Shown piece after piece: positions 9,734 through 16,719 of a stretch of 32,297 nucleotides of DNA (positions within the stretch are counted from its first letter, which is position 1; each line of letters starts with the position of its first letter). Both the position numbers and the translations under genes were made by a program. The notes beneath the pieces were generated by a model. It was not told the DNA's origin, made no database searches, and was given only the letters and a program-made list of their open reading frames with translations. Source of the DNA: Lysobacteraceae bacterium (GTDB lineage Bacteria > Pseudomonadota > Gammaproteobacteria > Xanthomonadales > Ahniellaceae); the NCBI GenBank assembly GCA_021299185.1, contig JAJTHZ010000121.1, positions 1-32,297 of the forward strand. The letters are read 5' to 3'.

Positions 9734-11140
9734 TCAGTTCCCCTGCGCGCCGCCGTCCCGTGCCGCGCCGCGGATGTCGATCTCGAGATCGCGCAGTTTG
9801 CGGTACAGGTGGGTGCGCTCCATGCCGGACATCATAGCAAGCTTGCCGACGCTGCCCTGCGCTTCCTTGAGCAGCCGGGTCAGGTAGGCGCGCTCGAAGG
9901 CGTCGCGGGCCTCGCGCAGCGGCAGGCCGAAGTCGATCTCGAAGGCACCGCCGGCGACCGCGCGGCGCGGCGCGGCGGCGCCGGCCTGCCCCAGCACCGC
10001 CTCGACCTCGGCGAGGTCGACGTCGCCGCTGCCGCCGAGGATCAGCAGCCGCTGCACGAGGTTGCGCAGTTCGCGCAGGTTGCCCGGCCAGGCGTGCTGG
10101 CGCAGGCGGTTCTGCGCGGCGGTCGAGAAGCGCCGGTACGGCAGGCCGTCGCGGCGCGCGAACTGCTCGGCGAAGGCCTCGACCAGTTCGGGCACGTCGT
10201 CGGCGCGCTCGCGCAGCGGCGGCACGCGCAGGGGCAGGACGTCGAGCTGGTAGCGCAGGCCCTCGTCGAAGCGGCCCGCCGCCGCGGCCTCGCCGAGGTC
10301 GGCCGCGCTCGCGGCGACCACCCGCAGGTCGATCGCCACCGGCACGGCGGCGCCGGCGCGCGTGAGGCCGCCGGCTTCCAGCACGCCCGCCAGCGCGCGC
10401 TGCGCGTCGGGTTCGAGCTGCTCGATGCCGTCGAGGAACAGCACGCCGCCTTGCGCGGCGTCCAGCAGGCCATAGGACACGCCGCGCAAATCCTCGGTGC
10501 CGAACAGCGCGGCCGAGGCCCCGCTGCGCGGCAGGGCGCCGACGGCGACGCGCACGAAGGGGCCCTGGCGGCGTGGCCCGCGCGCGTGCAGCCAGCGCGC
10601 GAGCGCCTCCTTGCCGGTGCCGGGCTCGCCGTGGATCAGCACCGGCGCGTCGGTGGCGGCCGCGCGTTCGAGCTGGGCCTTGAGGGCCTGCATCGCACGG
10701 CCCGCGCCGACCGGCTCGGCCGAGGCGGGGGCGAGCTCGCGCCGCAGGCCTTCGTTCTCGGCGCTGAGGCGGCCGTGCTCCAGCGCGCGGCGCAGGGTGA
10801 GCAGCAGCTTCGCCAGCGCGATCGGCTTTTCGACGAAGTCGTACGCGCCGAGCCGGGTCGCCTCGACCGCGGTCTCGATCGTGCCGTGGCCGGACATCAT
10901 CACCACCGGGCACGGCAGCCCGCCGCGTTCGCCCCATTCGCGCAGCAGCGAGATGCCGTCGAGGTCGGGCATCCAGATGTCGAGCAGGACGAGGTCGGGG
11001 CGGCGCGCGCGCCGGGCTTCGCGCGCCTCGGCGGCATTGCCGGCCACGGTCACCGCGTAGCCTTCGTCCTCGAGGATGTCCTTGACCGACTCGCGGATGT
11101 CGGGTTCGTCGTCGACGACGAGGATCTGGGCGCTGGGCAT
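9734..11140 (-). CDS. NtrC/NtrX-type response regulator with degenerate AAA+ domain
   Basis: A 468-residue protein with NtrC-family architecture. The receiver (about 1-120) has acidic D10/D11, phospho-acceptor D54, MMSGHGT and K105. The AAA+ domain spans about 145-370, and a Fis-type HTH lies at about 416-455. Walker A is intact (GEPGTGKE, 171-178). Several residues needed for sigma54 activation are missing. The GAFTGA loop is absent: the stretch after FGTED reads LRGVSYGLLDA. Walker B ends LFLDG, with glycine 238 instead of glutamate. Both arginine-finger positions of the FREDLYYRL block are D292 and Q298. The receiver and HTH look functional, so it probably acts as a phosphorylation-controlled DNA-binding protein without sigma54 remodelling. 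Position next to trkAH matches NtrX in related genomes, but no NtrY kinase gene precedes it. Confidence 0.85.
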   Translation of the reverse strand: MPSAQILVVDDEPDIRESVKDILEDEGYAVTVAGNAAEAREARRARRPDLVLLDIWMPDLDGISLLREWGERGGLPCPVVMMSGHGTIETAVEATRLGAYDFVEKPIALAKLLLTLRRALEHGRLSAENEGLRRELAPASAEPVGAGRAMQALKAQLERAAATDAPVLIHGEPGTGKEALARWLHARGPRRQGPFVRVAVGALPRSGASAALFGTEDLRGVSYGLLDAAQGGVLFLDGIEQLEPDAQRALAGVLEAGGLTRAGAAVPVAIDLRVVAASAADLGEAAAAGRFDEGLRYQLDVLPLRVPPLRERADDVPELVEAFAEQFARRDGLPYRRFSTAAQNRLRQHAWPGNLRELRNLVQRLLILGGSGDVDLAEVEAVLGQAGAAAPRRAVAGGAFEIDFGLPLREARDAFERAYLTRLLKEAQGSVGKLAMMSGMERTHLYRKLRDLEIDIRGAARDGGAQGN

Positions 11141-11210
11141 GGGCGGGCCGTGTGGCGTTTCCGCAACAGGATACCCCGCCGCGCGCGACTTGTGCGGGGC
11201 GGGATGGGGC

Positions 11211-12140
11211 TCAGCGCCGCGAGCGGATCGCGTGGCGCAGGCGATAGAACGGCGACAGCCACGGCCGGCGCGCGATCGCCTCGTCGCGCTCGCGCTCGCG
11301 GATGGCGCGCTTGCGGGCGGCGAAGCGCTCCAGCAGGCGGCGGTGCGCGACGTAGCCGCGCGCGCGATCGAAGGCCGCCAGCGCAGCGCCGTCCCGGGCG
11401 TCGACGCCGGGGGCCGCGTCGAGGCCCAGTTCCAGCGTCAGCGAGGGGCGCGCGTAGCCTTCCGCGATCTCGCCGCGCACGAGGTCGACCCTGACCGCGC
11501 CATCGGCCATGGCGCGGCGCAGGGCGTCGATCCACAGCTGCCCGCAGGGATGCCCGGCGGTGACCCAGGGCTGGGTGCGGATCTCGGTGTAGTGCAGGTT
11601 GCGGGTGCGCGCGGGATCGTAGGTGTCGAGGTCGTTCCAGCCGGCGGGAATGCGCTCGACCATCTCGCCGGGACCGAGCAGCACCTCGACCGCCATCAGC
11701 GCGTTGTAGTCGTAGCGGGTGCCGAGGCCGGCGACGATCCGCGCCACGTCCCAGTCGAGCGCCGCGCAGTCGAGCAGCATCACCGCGGCGTGCTTGCCGC
11801 GGTCGCGCTGGCCGCGCGAGCCGACCTCGATCAGCACCTTGGCGCCGTCGAACGGCTGGTCCCACAGCTCCGCGAAGTCGCGGAACACCAGCATGTCGGA
11901 GTCCATGTAGACCGCGCGGCCGCGATGGCCGCACAGCGCCGGGATCGCGAACCGCGCGAAGCTGAACTCGGTGTAGGGCGCGTGGCGCGGGTCGGCCGGC
12001 ATCGGCGCGGTGCCGTTGTCGATCGCCCGGATCTCGACCGCGCGCGCGGTGTGCCGGCGGATCGAATGCGCGAGCACCTCGAACGGCAGGCGCGCGTCGC
12101 GCGCGGCGCCACAGAAGATGCGGATCGGGTCGTCGGCCAT
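11211..12140 (-). CDS. GT8-like glycosyltransferase
   Basis: A 309-residue cytoplasmic protein with a GT-A fold pattern. The N-terminus, IRIFCGAARDARLPFEVLAHSIRRHT, resembles the start of family 8 enzymes. The metal- and nucleotide-binding DXD motif is YMDSDMLVF (D80, D82). A WNDLDTYDP block and a histidine-containing HYTEI segment follow. The C-terminus is very basic, suggesting membrane or nucleic-acid-like charge contacts rather than a transmembrane anchor. The acceptor is unknown. It is divergent from the sialyltransferase-like gene across 47 bp in which both genes have a -10 element close to their ATG. It is the most leftward member of a glycan island. GT8 is likely at fold level, less certain at family level. 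Confidence 0.65.
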   Translation of the reverse strand: MADDPIRIFCGAARDARLPFEVLAHSIRRHTARAVEIRAIDNGTAPMPADPRHAPYTEFSFARFAIPALCGHRGRAVYMDSDMLVFRDFAELWDQPFDGAKVLIEVGSRGQRDRGKHAAVMLLDCAALDWDVARIVAGLGTRYDYNALMAVEVLLGPGEMVERIPAGWNDLDTYDPARTRNLHYTEIRTQPWVTAGHPCGQLWIDALRRAMADGAVRVDLVRGEIAEGYARPSLTLELGLDAAPGVDARDGAALAAFDRARGYVAHRRLLERFAARKRAIRERERDEAIARRPWLSPFYRLRHAIRSRR

Positions 12141-12148
12141 GGCGCGCG

Positions 12149-12154
12149 ATTATA
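12149..12154 (-). promoter_or_regulatory. Consensus -10 element 8 nt before ATG (GT8-like gene)
   Basis: A perfect TATAAT on the minus strand, then CGCGCGCC and the ATG at 12140. There is no Shine-Dalgarno, and the position where a -35 should be has no TTGACA-like hexamer. The predicted transcript has a 0-2 nt leader. Confidence 0.55.
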
Positions 12155-12171
12155 GGCCGTCGACGCGCCGC

Positions 12172-12177
12172 TACACT
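12172..12177 (+). promoter_or_regulatory. -10-like element 10 nt before ATG (sialyltransferase-like gene)
   Basis: TACACT, then a GC-only 10-nt spacer and the ATG at 12188, with no Shine-Dalgarno. It sits where the -35 of the opposite promoter (12149-12154) would be, so the two divergent promoters overlap and could compete for polymerase. Confidence 0.4.
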
Positions 12178-12187
12178 CGCCGCCGCC

Positions 12188-13339
12188 ATGCCTGCGCCGA
12201 CCCTGCTGATCGCCACCACGCCGCTGACCGCCCTGGTCGGCGCGGCGCTGGCGCGGGCGGATGGCGGTGGCTGGCACCTCGTGCTGATCGAGGACTTCGG
12301 CGACGCCGAGGCGTGGGCGCGGCTGCCGCGCGGCTGGCGCGACACGCCGTTCGCCGCCGTCGAATGCCTGCCGGGACGCGCCAGCGAGGCGCGCGCGCTG
12401 GCCGCGCTCGGGCGCCGCGGCCTGGCGCTGCGCTTCCTGCGCGAGCGGATCAAGCGCGAGCAGCGCCGCGCCGTGTTCGCGCGCCTCGAGGCGATCGACG
12501 CCACGTTGCGGCCGGCGCGGGTCGCGGTCGGCAACGACCGCCGCCCGGAGACCCAGTTCGCGCTGGCGCTGGCCGCGCGGCGCGGCGATCCGCGGCCCGG
12601 CGTCTACCTCGACGACGGGTTGTTCTCGTACGTCGGCGACGTACATTCGCGGCCGCTGGCGCGCGCGCTGTTCGACACGCCCCTCAAGCGCCTGGCCTGG
12701 GGTGGCTGGTGGCAGGCGGTGGACCTCGCCGGCACCAGCCGCTGGATCGCCCGCGCGCACCTCGCGCTGCCCGCGGCGGCGCTCGACCGCGACCCGTCGC
12801 GCCTGCGCCTCGCCCTGCCGCGCGAAGCCTTCGCCGGTCGCGCGCAGGCGCGGCTCGCGCTGGCGGCCTGGCGTGCCTTCGCGGGCGGGCCCGTGCCGCG
12901 GCTGGACGCGATCGTCGCCCTGCCCCACGCCGACCTGCTGCGCCGCGACCCGGCCGCGCTGGCCGCGATCGGGCGCGCGATCACGCGGCTGGCGCAGGAC
13001 GGGGGGCGGGTCGCGGTGAAACACCACCCGCGCGAGCGTGAGCCCGACCCGCTCGGCTTCGGTGCGCGCGGCGCACGCCTGTTGCCGGCAGCCATCGCCT
13101 TCGAACTGCTGCTGCCGCTGCTGCGCCCAGGCGCGGTGGTCGCCGGCAGCGCATCGACGGCGCTGCTGGCCGCGCGCTGGCTGCGCCCCGACCTGGCGGT
13201 GGTGGACCTCGGCGGCGGCGGCGACTTTGGCCGCCGCGCCGGGGCCTTCCTCGCCACGCATGGGGTCCGGCCGGCGAGTGCGCTCGACGCCGTAGTCGAC
13301 GGCTTAACGCACGATCGCCGATACTTGCGCGATTCCTGA
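12188..13339 (+). CDS. Sialyltransferase-like GT-B protein (GT52/GT38 motif pattern)
   Basis: A 383-residue cytoplasmic protein without membrane segments. Three short motifs occur in the order and spacing seen in bacterial sialyltransferases of families GT38, GT52 and GT80. They are D/E-D/E-G as VYLDDGLFS (142-144), HP as VKHHPRE (278-281), and a serine/threonine pair as AGSAST (320-324). In those families these residues supply the catalytic acid/base and bind the CMP moiety. Overall similarity elsewhere is not recognisable, so the donor could be CMP-sialic acid, CMP-Kdo or a related nonulosonate. No CMP-sugar synthetase or nonulosonate synthase is in the window. It overlaps the GT8 promoter region upstream and precedes the GT39-like gene by 17 bp. 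Confidence 0.55.
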   Translation: MPAPTLLIATTPLTALVGAALARADGGGWHLVLIEDFGDAEAWARLPRGWRDTPFAAVECLPGRASEARALAALGRRGLALRFLRERIKREQRRAVFARLEAIDATLRPARVAVGNDRRPETQFALALAARRGDPRPGVYLDDGLFSYVGDVHSRPLARALFDTPLKRLAWGGWWQAVDLAGTSRWIARAHLALPAAALDRDPSRLRLALPREAFAGRAQARLALAAWRAFAGGPVPRLDAIVALPHADLLRRDPAALAAIGRAITRLAQDGGRVAVKHHPREREPDPLGFGARGARLLPAAIAFELLLPLLRPGAVVAGSASTALLAARWLRPDLAVVDLGGGGDFGRRAGAFLATHGVRPASALDAVVDGLTHDRRYLRDS

Positions 13340-13356
13340 TCGACCCGTACGCCCCT

Positions 13357-14988
13357 GTGCCCTTCCTCCGCCGCGTGCCGGCCTGGTTGCCCCTGTGGCT
13401 GCTGGTGGCCGGCGTCTCGATCTTCCTGCACGGCCCGCTGCCGCTGTTCTCGACCCGCACGCTGACCGTGGCGTGGGAGATGTGGCACCTGGGCGAATGG
13501 CTGGTGCCGCACCAGAACGGCATGCCGTACAGCCACAAGGCGCCGCTGCTGTACTGGATGATCCATGCCGGCTGGGCGGTGGGCGGCGTGTCCGACGTGT
13601 GGCCGCGGATCCTCGAGGTGCTGCTGTCGACGGCCAACCTCGCGCTGGTGGCGCTGCTCGCGCAGCGCCTGTTCCCGCAGCGGCCGGCGATCGCACGGCT
13701 GGCGCCGTGGGTGCTGGCGGGGACCCTGTTCTGGTTCCTGTACTCGCTGCAGATCATGTTCGACCTGCTGGTGTCGGCGTGCGCGCTGCTGTCGCTGCTG
13801 GGCCTTGCGCGGCGCGATCCGCGCGGCGGCTTCGACCCGCAGTGGTGGCTGGTGGTGCTGGGGCTGTGGCTGGGCCTGCTGGCCAAGGGCCCGGTGGCCC
13901 TGCTGCACCTCGCCTTCCCGCTGCTGCTCGGCCCGTGGTGGAACGACGCCGCGCGGGCGGCCCGGGCGCGCTGGTACGAGCAGGTGGCGGGCGCCATCGG
14001 CGCCGCGCTGGCGCTGTTCGCGCTGTGGGTGGTGCCGGTGGCGATCCTCGGCGGCGAGGCCTACCGGCAGGAACTTCTGGTCACGCAGACCGCCGGCCGC
14101 GTGGTCGACGCCTTCGACCACGGCCGGCCCGCGTGGTGGTACCTGACCGTGCTGCCGGTGCTGCTGTTCCCGTGGATCGCCTGGCCCGCAGCCTGGCGCG
14201 GCCTGCGCGATGGTGCGCCGGCGGCCGAACCGGGCCTGCGCCTGCTGGTGCTGTGGCTGCTGCCGACCTTCGTCGCGTTCTCGCTGGTCTCGGGCAAGCA
14301 GGCCTACTACCTGCTGCCGCAACTCGCCGGTTTCGCGCTGTGGCTGGCGGTGGTCGTCGACCTGCGCACCCGGCGCGGCGACGGGCGCGGCGGCGCGGCG
14401 TGGCCGGCGCTGGCCCTGCTGGCGATCGGCGTGCTGATCTCGCTGCTGCCGACCATGGTCGCGCACGGCCTGGTCGGCAGCGCCTTCGCCGAGGACTTCG
14501 CGCACGGCGGCTGGGCCTTCGGCGGCGGCGTCTGCGCGCTGGCGGTGGCGCTGCTGGCGTGGCGCGGCCGCGATGCGGCGCAGGCGCTGCCCAGGATCGC
14601 GGTGGCGAGCCTGCTGTCGGTGGCCCTGCTGCACGGCCAGTTCACTGCGACCGCCTGGCACCGCTACGACCTGCAGCCGGCGGCCGACGTGCTGGCCACG
14701 CACGCCGCGCGCGGCGGGCTGATCGCCAACCGCGGGCGCTACGAGGGGCAGTTCAACTTCCTCGCCCGGCTCACCGCGCCGGTGGTGGAGGTCGACTACG
14801 ACAGTGGGCCGCCGTGGGCGCAGGCGCATCCGGACGCGCTGATCGTCGACTACGTGGATGACGCGGTGCTGGGCCCGCCGCTGCCGGGCACGCTGCAGCC
14901 GCTGTGGCGCGGCCCGTTCCGCGGCGAGGCGCTCGAGGTCTGGCGCGCCGGCGACTGGCTGGCTGCGCGCAGCCGACCCGCCGGCTGA
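13357..14988 (+). CDS. GT39/ArnT-like membrane glycosyltransferase (PMT superfamily)
   Basis: A 543-residue polytopic inner-membrane protein with roughly ten to twelve hydrophobic helices and a soluble C-terminal tail from about 450. The first periplasmic loop has the ArnT-like pattern EMWHLGEWLVPHQNGMPYSHKAPLLYW. Enzymes of this superfamily use polyprenyl-phosphate sugars and glycosylate lipid A, other lipids or proteins on the periplasmic side. The conserved acidic pair near the start of this loop (DE in ArnT) is absent: the aligned stretch reads FSTRTL. Substrate is therefore uncertain. It starts at GTG 13357, directly after the sialyltransferase-like gene, so the two probably form a transcription unit. 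It converges on the oxygenase gene with a 7-bp gap. Confidence 0.75.
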   Translation: MPFLRRVPAWLPLWLLVAGVSIFLHGPLPLFSTRTLTVAWEMWHLGEWLVPHQNGMPYSHKAPLLYWMIHAGWAVGGVSDVWPRILEVLLSTANLALVALLAQRLFPQRPAIARLAPWVLAGTLFWFLYSLQIMFDLLVSACALLSLLGLARRDPRGGFDPQWWLVVLGLWLGLLAKGPVALLHLAFPLLLGPWWNDAARAARARWYEQVAGAIGAALALFALWVVPVAILGGEAYRQELLVTQTAGRVVDAFDHGRPAWWYLTVLPVLLFPWIAWPAAWRGLRDGAPAAEPGLRLLVLWLLPTFVAFSLVSGKQAYYLLPQLAGFALWLAVVVDLRTRRGDGRGGAAWPALALLAIGVLISLLPTMVAHGLVGSAFAEDFAHGGWAFGGGVCALAVALLAWRGRDAAQALPRIAVASLLSVALLHGQFTATAWHRYDLQPAADVLATHAARGGLIANRGRYEGQFNFLARLTAPVVEVDYDSGPPWAQAHPDALIVDYVDDAVLGPPLPGTLQPLWRGPFRGEALEVWRAGDWLAARSRPAG

Positions 14989-14995
14989 GGCCGGA

Positions 14996-15865
14996 TCAGT
15001 CCCAGCGCTGGCCGGCGTCGGTGTGGCGGCCGGACAGGCGGTCGCGCACGCGCATCCACGCGTGGCGCAACCCGCGCAGCGGGCGCTGGCGCGCCTTGAG
15101 GTCGAACAGCGGCACCTTGACTTCGCCCACCAGGTTCAGGAACCAGCGGGTGCGCGGCGTCGGCTGCCGCGGCGTCACGCCGTGCAGCGCATCGAGCGAA
15201 TTGAGGAACAGCACGAAGGTGTTGCCCGCATACGGCACGGTGGCCGCGACCTCGACGTCGCGCGGCTCCAGTTCCGCGCCGTCGAAGCGCGCGCGGCCGT
15301 CGCGCCAGCGGTAGACCAGCAGTTCGCCGCCGACGGTGTCGGTGTCGGCCGGCGGGCGCAGGTACCACAGGCCGGCGAACAGCTTGTTCGGCTTGTCGAC
15401 GTGCGGGCCGCGCACGCTGGAGGGCGCCGACAGGACCGGTGTGTTGATGCACAGCTGCGCGTCGAGCAGCACCTCGCAGGTGTCGAAGGTGTCGCGCCGG
15501 CGCACGCCGGCGCGCCATTGCGCCAGCGGGCGGCCGATCCGCTGCTCGAGGTCGGGATAGGTCGCGCGGATGTCGTCGGTGAGCGCGCGCAGCACGCCGT
15601 CGAGGAAATCCTGGCCGACGTGGGCGAGCACGGTCTCGCGCCAGGCCAGCGACACCCGCGGGTCGGCCAGCGCATCGGTGGCCGACAGCGAGAAGCGGCG
15701 GTTGTCGCCGGCCGGCTGGCCGCGGCGCACGCGCTCGGCGTCGGGGAACTCGGCGACCAGTCGCGCGAAGGCGTCCGCGGGCAAGGCCTGCGGGACCACG
15801 TAGTGCGGGAACGGCTGCTCGCGCCGGTGGGCGGCGTCGAGGCGCTGGGCGAGGTGGCTGGCCAT
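14996..15865 (-). CDS. 2OG-Fe(II) oxygenase-like protein in a glycan island
   Basis: A 289-residue soluble protein. The iron-binding facial triad of the 2-oxoglutarate/Fe(II) dioxygenases is visible as GPHVDKPNKLFAGLWYL (H155, D157) and DALHGVTP (H228). An arginine follows (R238 or R240) in the position that usually binds 2-oxoglutarate. Members hydroxylate proteins, lipids or small molecules. The target here is unknown. Its ATG lies 11 bp after the GT2 stop, so it is the last gene of a leftward GT39-GT2-oxygenase unit. A -10-like TAGAAT lies 8 nt before the ATG and overlaps the GT2 stop codon, so it may also have its own promoter. A role in hydroxylating a sugar or acyl chain of the glycan is inference from context. 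Confidence 0.7.
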   Translation of the reverse strand: MASHLAQRLDAAHRREQPFPHYVVPQALPADAFARLVAEFPDAERVRRGQPAGDNRRFSLSATDALADPRVSLAWRETVLAHVGQDFLDGVLRALTDDIRATYPDLEQRIGRPLAQWRAGVRRRDTFDTCEVLLDAQLCINTPVLSAPSSVRGPHVDKPNKLFAGLWYLRPPADTDTVGGELLVYRWRDGRARFDGAELEPRDVEVAATVPYAGNTFVLFLNSLDALHGVTPRQPTPRTRWFLNLVGEVKVPLFDLKARQRPLRGLRHAWMRVRDRLSGRHTDAGQRWD

Positions 15866-15873
15866 GGCGGCGG

Positions 15874-15879
15874 ATTCTA
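15874..15879 (-). promoter_or_regulatory. -10-like element 8 nt before ATG (2OG oxygenase-like gene)
   Basis: TAGAAT on the minus strand, then CCGCCGCC and the ATG at 15865, with no Shine-Dalgarno. It overlaps the TAG stop of the upstream GT2 gene. Confidence 0.4.
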
Positions 15880-16719
15880 CACCGGTCCCGCCCCGCCCTC
15901 GCGCACCAGCCCGAAGGCCGTGCGGGTGGCCCGTGCGGCGCGGGTGGCGGCGCGGATGCGGCGGTTGTTGGCGATCATCTCGGGCTTCACGTAGCCGCGG
16001 TCGTGGTCGAGGTGGACCACGATCGCGCTGTAGCGCACGCGCAGGCCGCGGATGCCGGCGTTCTCGAGCCGCTCGCCGAGTTCGCGGTCCTCGCCGCCGT
16101 ACTGCATGCGCTCGTCGAAACCGTTGGCGGCCACGATGTCGGCCTTCCAGCCCGAGGCGTTGTGGCCGTTCCAGCTCGCGCGCGCGGGCGTGAGGCGGTT
16201 GAGCAAGGCCGCCGCGGGCCCGGCGGCGGCCAGCTTCATCCGCTGGCGCAGGCCGCCGAAGCCGCGCGCGGCCAGCCACGCGGGATCGCAGTGGCGCCCG
16301 GCGGCGATGTCCTCGGGCGTGATCGCGTGGCTGAGCGCGCGCGGCAGCTTGACGTAGCCGCCGGACAGGAAATGGCGCGGACGACGCGCCTGCGCGTGCA
16401 CGGCGAGGAAGTCGGCGCGCGGCACGCAGTCGCCATCGCTGAACACCAGGTAGTCCGCGCGGCTGGCCTCGATCGCGCGATTCAGGATCACGCACTTGCG
16501 GAAGCCGTCGTCCGGGTGCCAGACGTGCCGCAGCGGAAACGGCAGCCGCGGGCGCAGCGCATCGATGCGCCACCGCGTGTCGTCGCGCGAGCCGTCGTCG
16601 GCGACCACGAGCTCGAAGTCGCGGAAGGTCTGCGCGGCATAGCCCAGCAGCACCTTCTCCAGCCAGTCGGGCTGGTTGTAGGTGCTGACCACCACCGACA
16701 ACGCGAGCTCAGCGGCCAC
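15877..16719 (-). CDS. GT2 family glycosyltransferase
   Basis: A 280-residue cytoplasmic GT-A enzyme. The nucleotide-sugar motifs are SVVVSTYNQPDWL at the N-terminus, ADDGSRDDT (DDG at 41-43) and FSDGDCVP (DXD at 95-97). A C-terminal acceptor-side block carries NASGWKAD and YGGEDRELGERL, as in GT2 enzymes with a chondroitin-polymerase or galactosyltransferase-like C-terminal half. It transfers one sugar to an unknown acceptor, probably LPS core or another surface glycan. The start is GTG at 16719, supported by a strong GGAGG 6 nt upstream. It overlaps the end of the GT39-like gene by 11 bp, so it is cotranscribed with it. The oxygenase gene follows 11 bp downstream. Confidence 0.85.
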   Translation of the reverse strand: MAAELALSVVVSTYNQPDWLEKVLLGYAAQTFRDFELVVADDGSRDDTRWRIDALRPRLPFPLRHVWHPDDGFRKCVILNRAIEASRADYLVFSDGDCVPRADFLAVHAQARRPRHFLSGGYVKLPRALSHAITPEDIAAGRHCDPAWLAARGFGGLRQRMKLAAAGPAAALLNRLTPARASWNGHNASGWKADIVAANGFDERMQYGGEDRELGERLENAGIRGLRVRYSAIVVHLDHDRGYVKPEMIANNRRIRAATRAARATRTAFGLVREGGAGPV

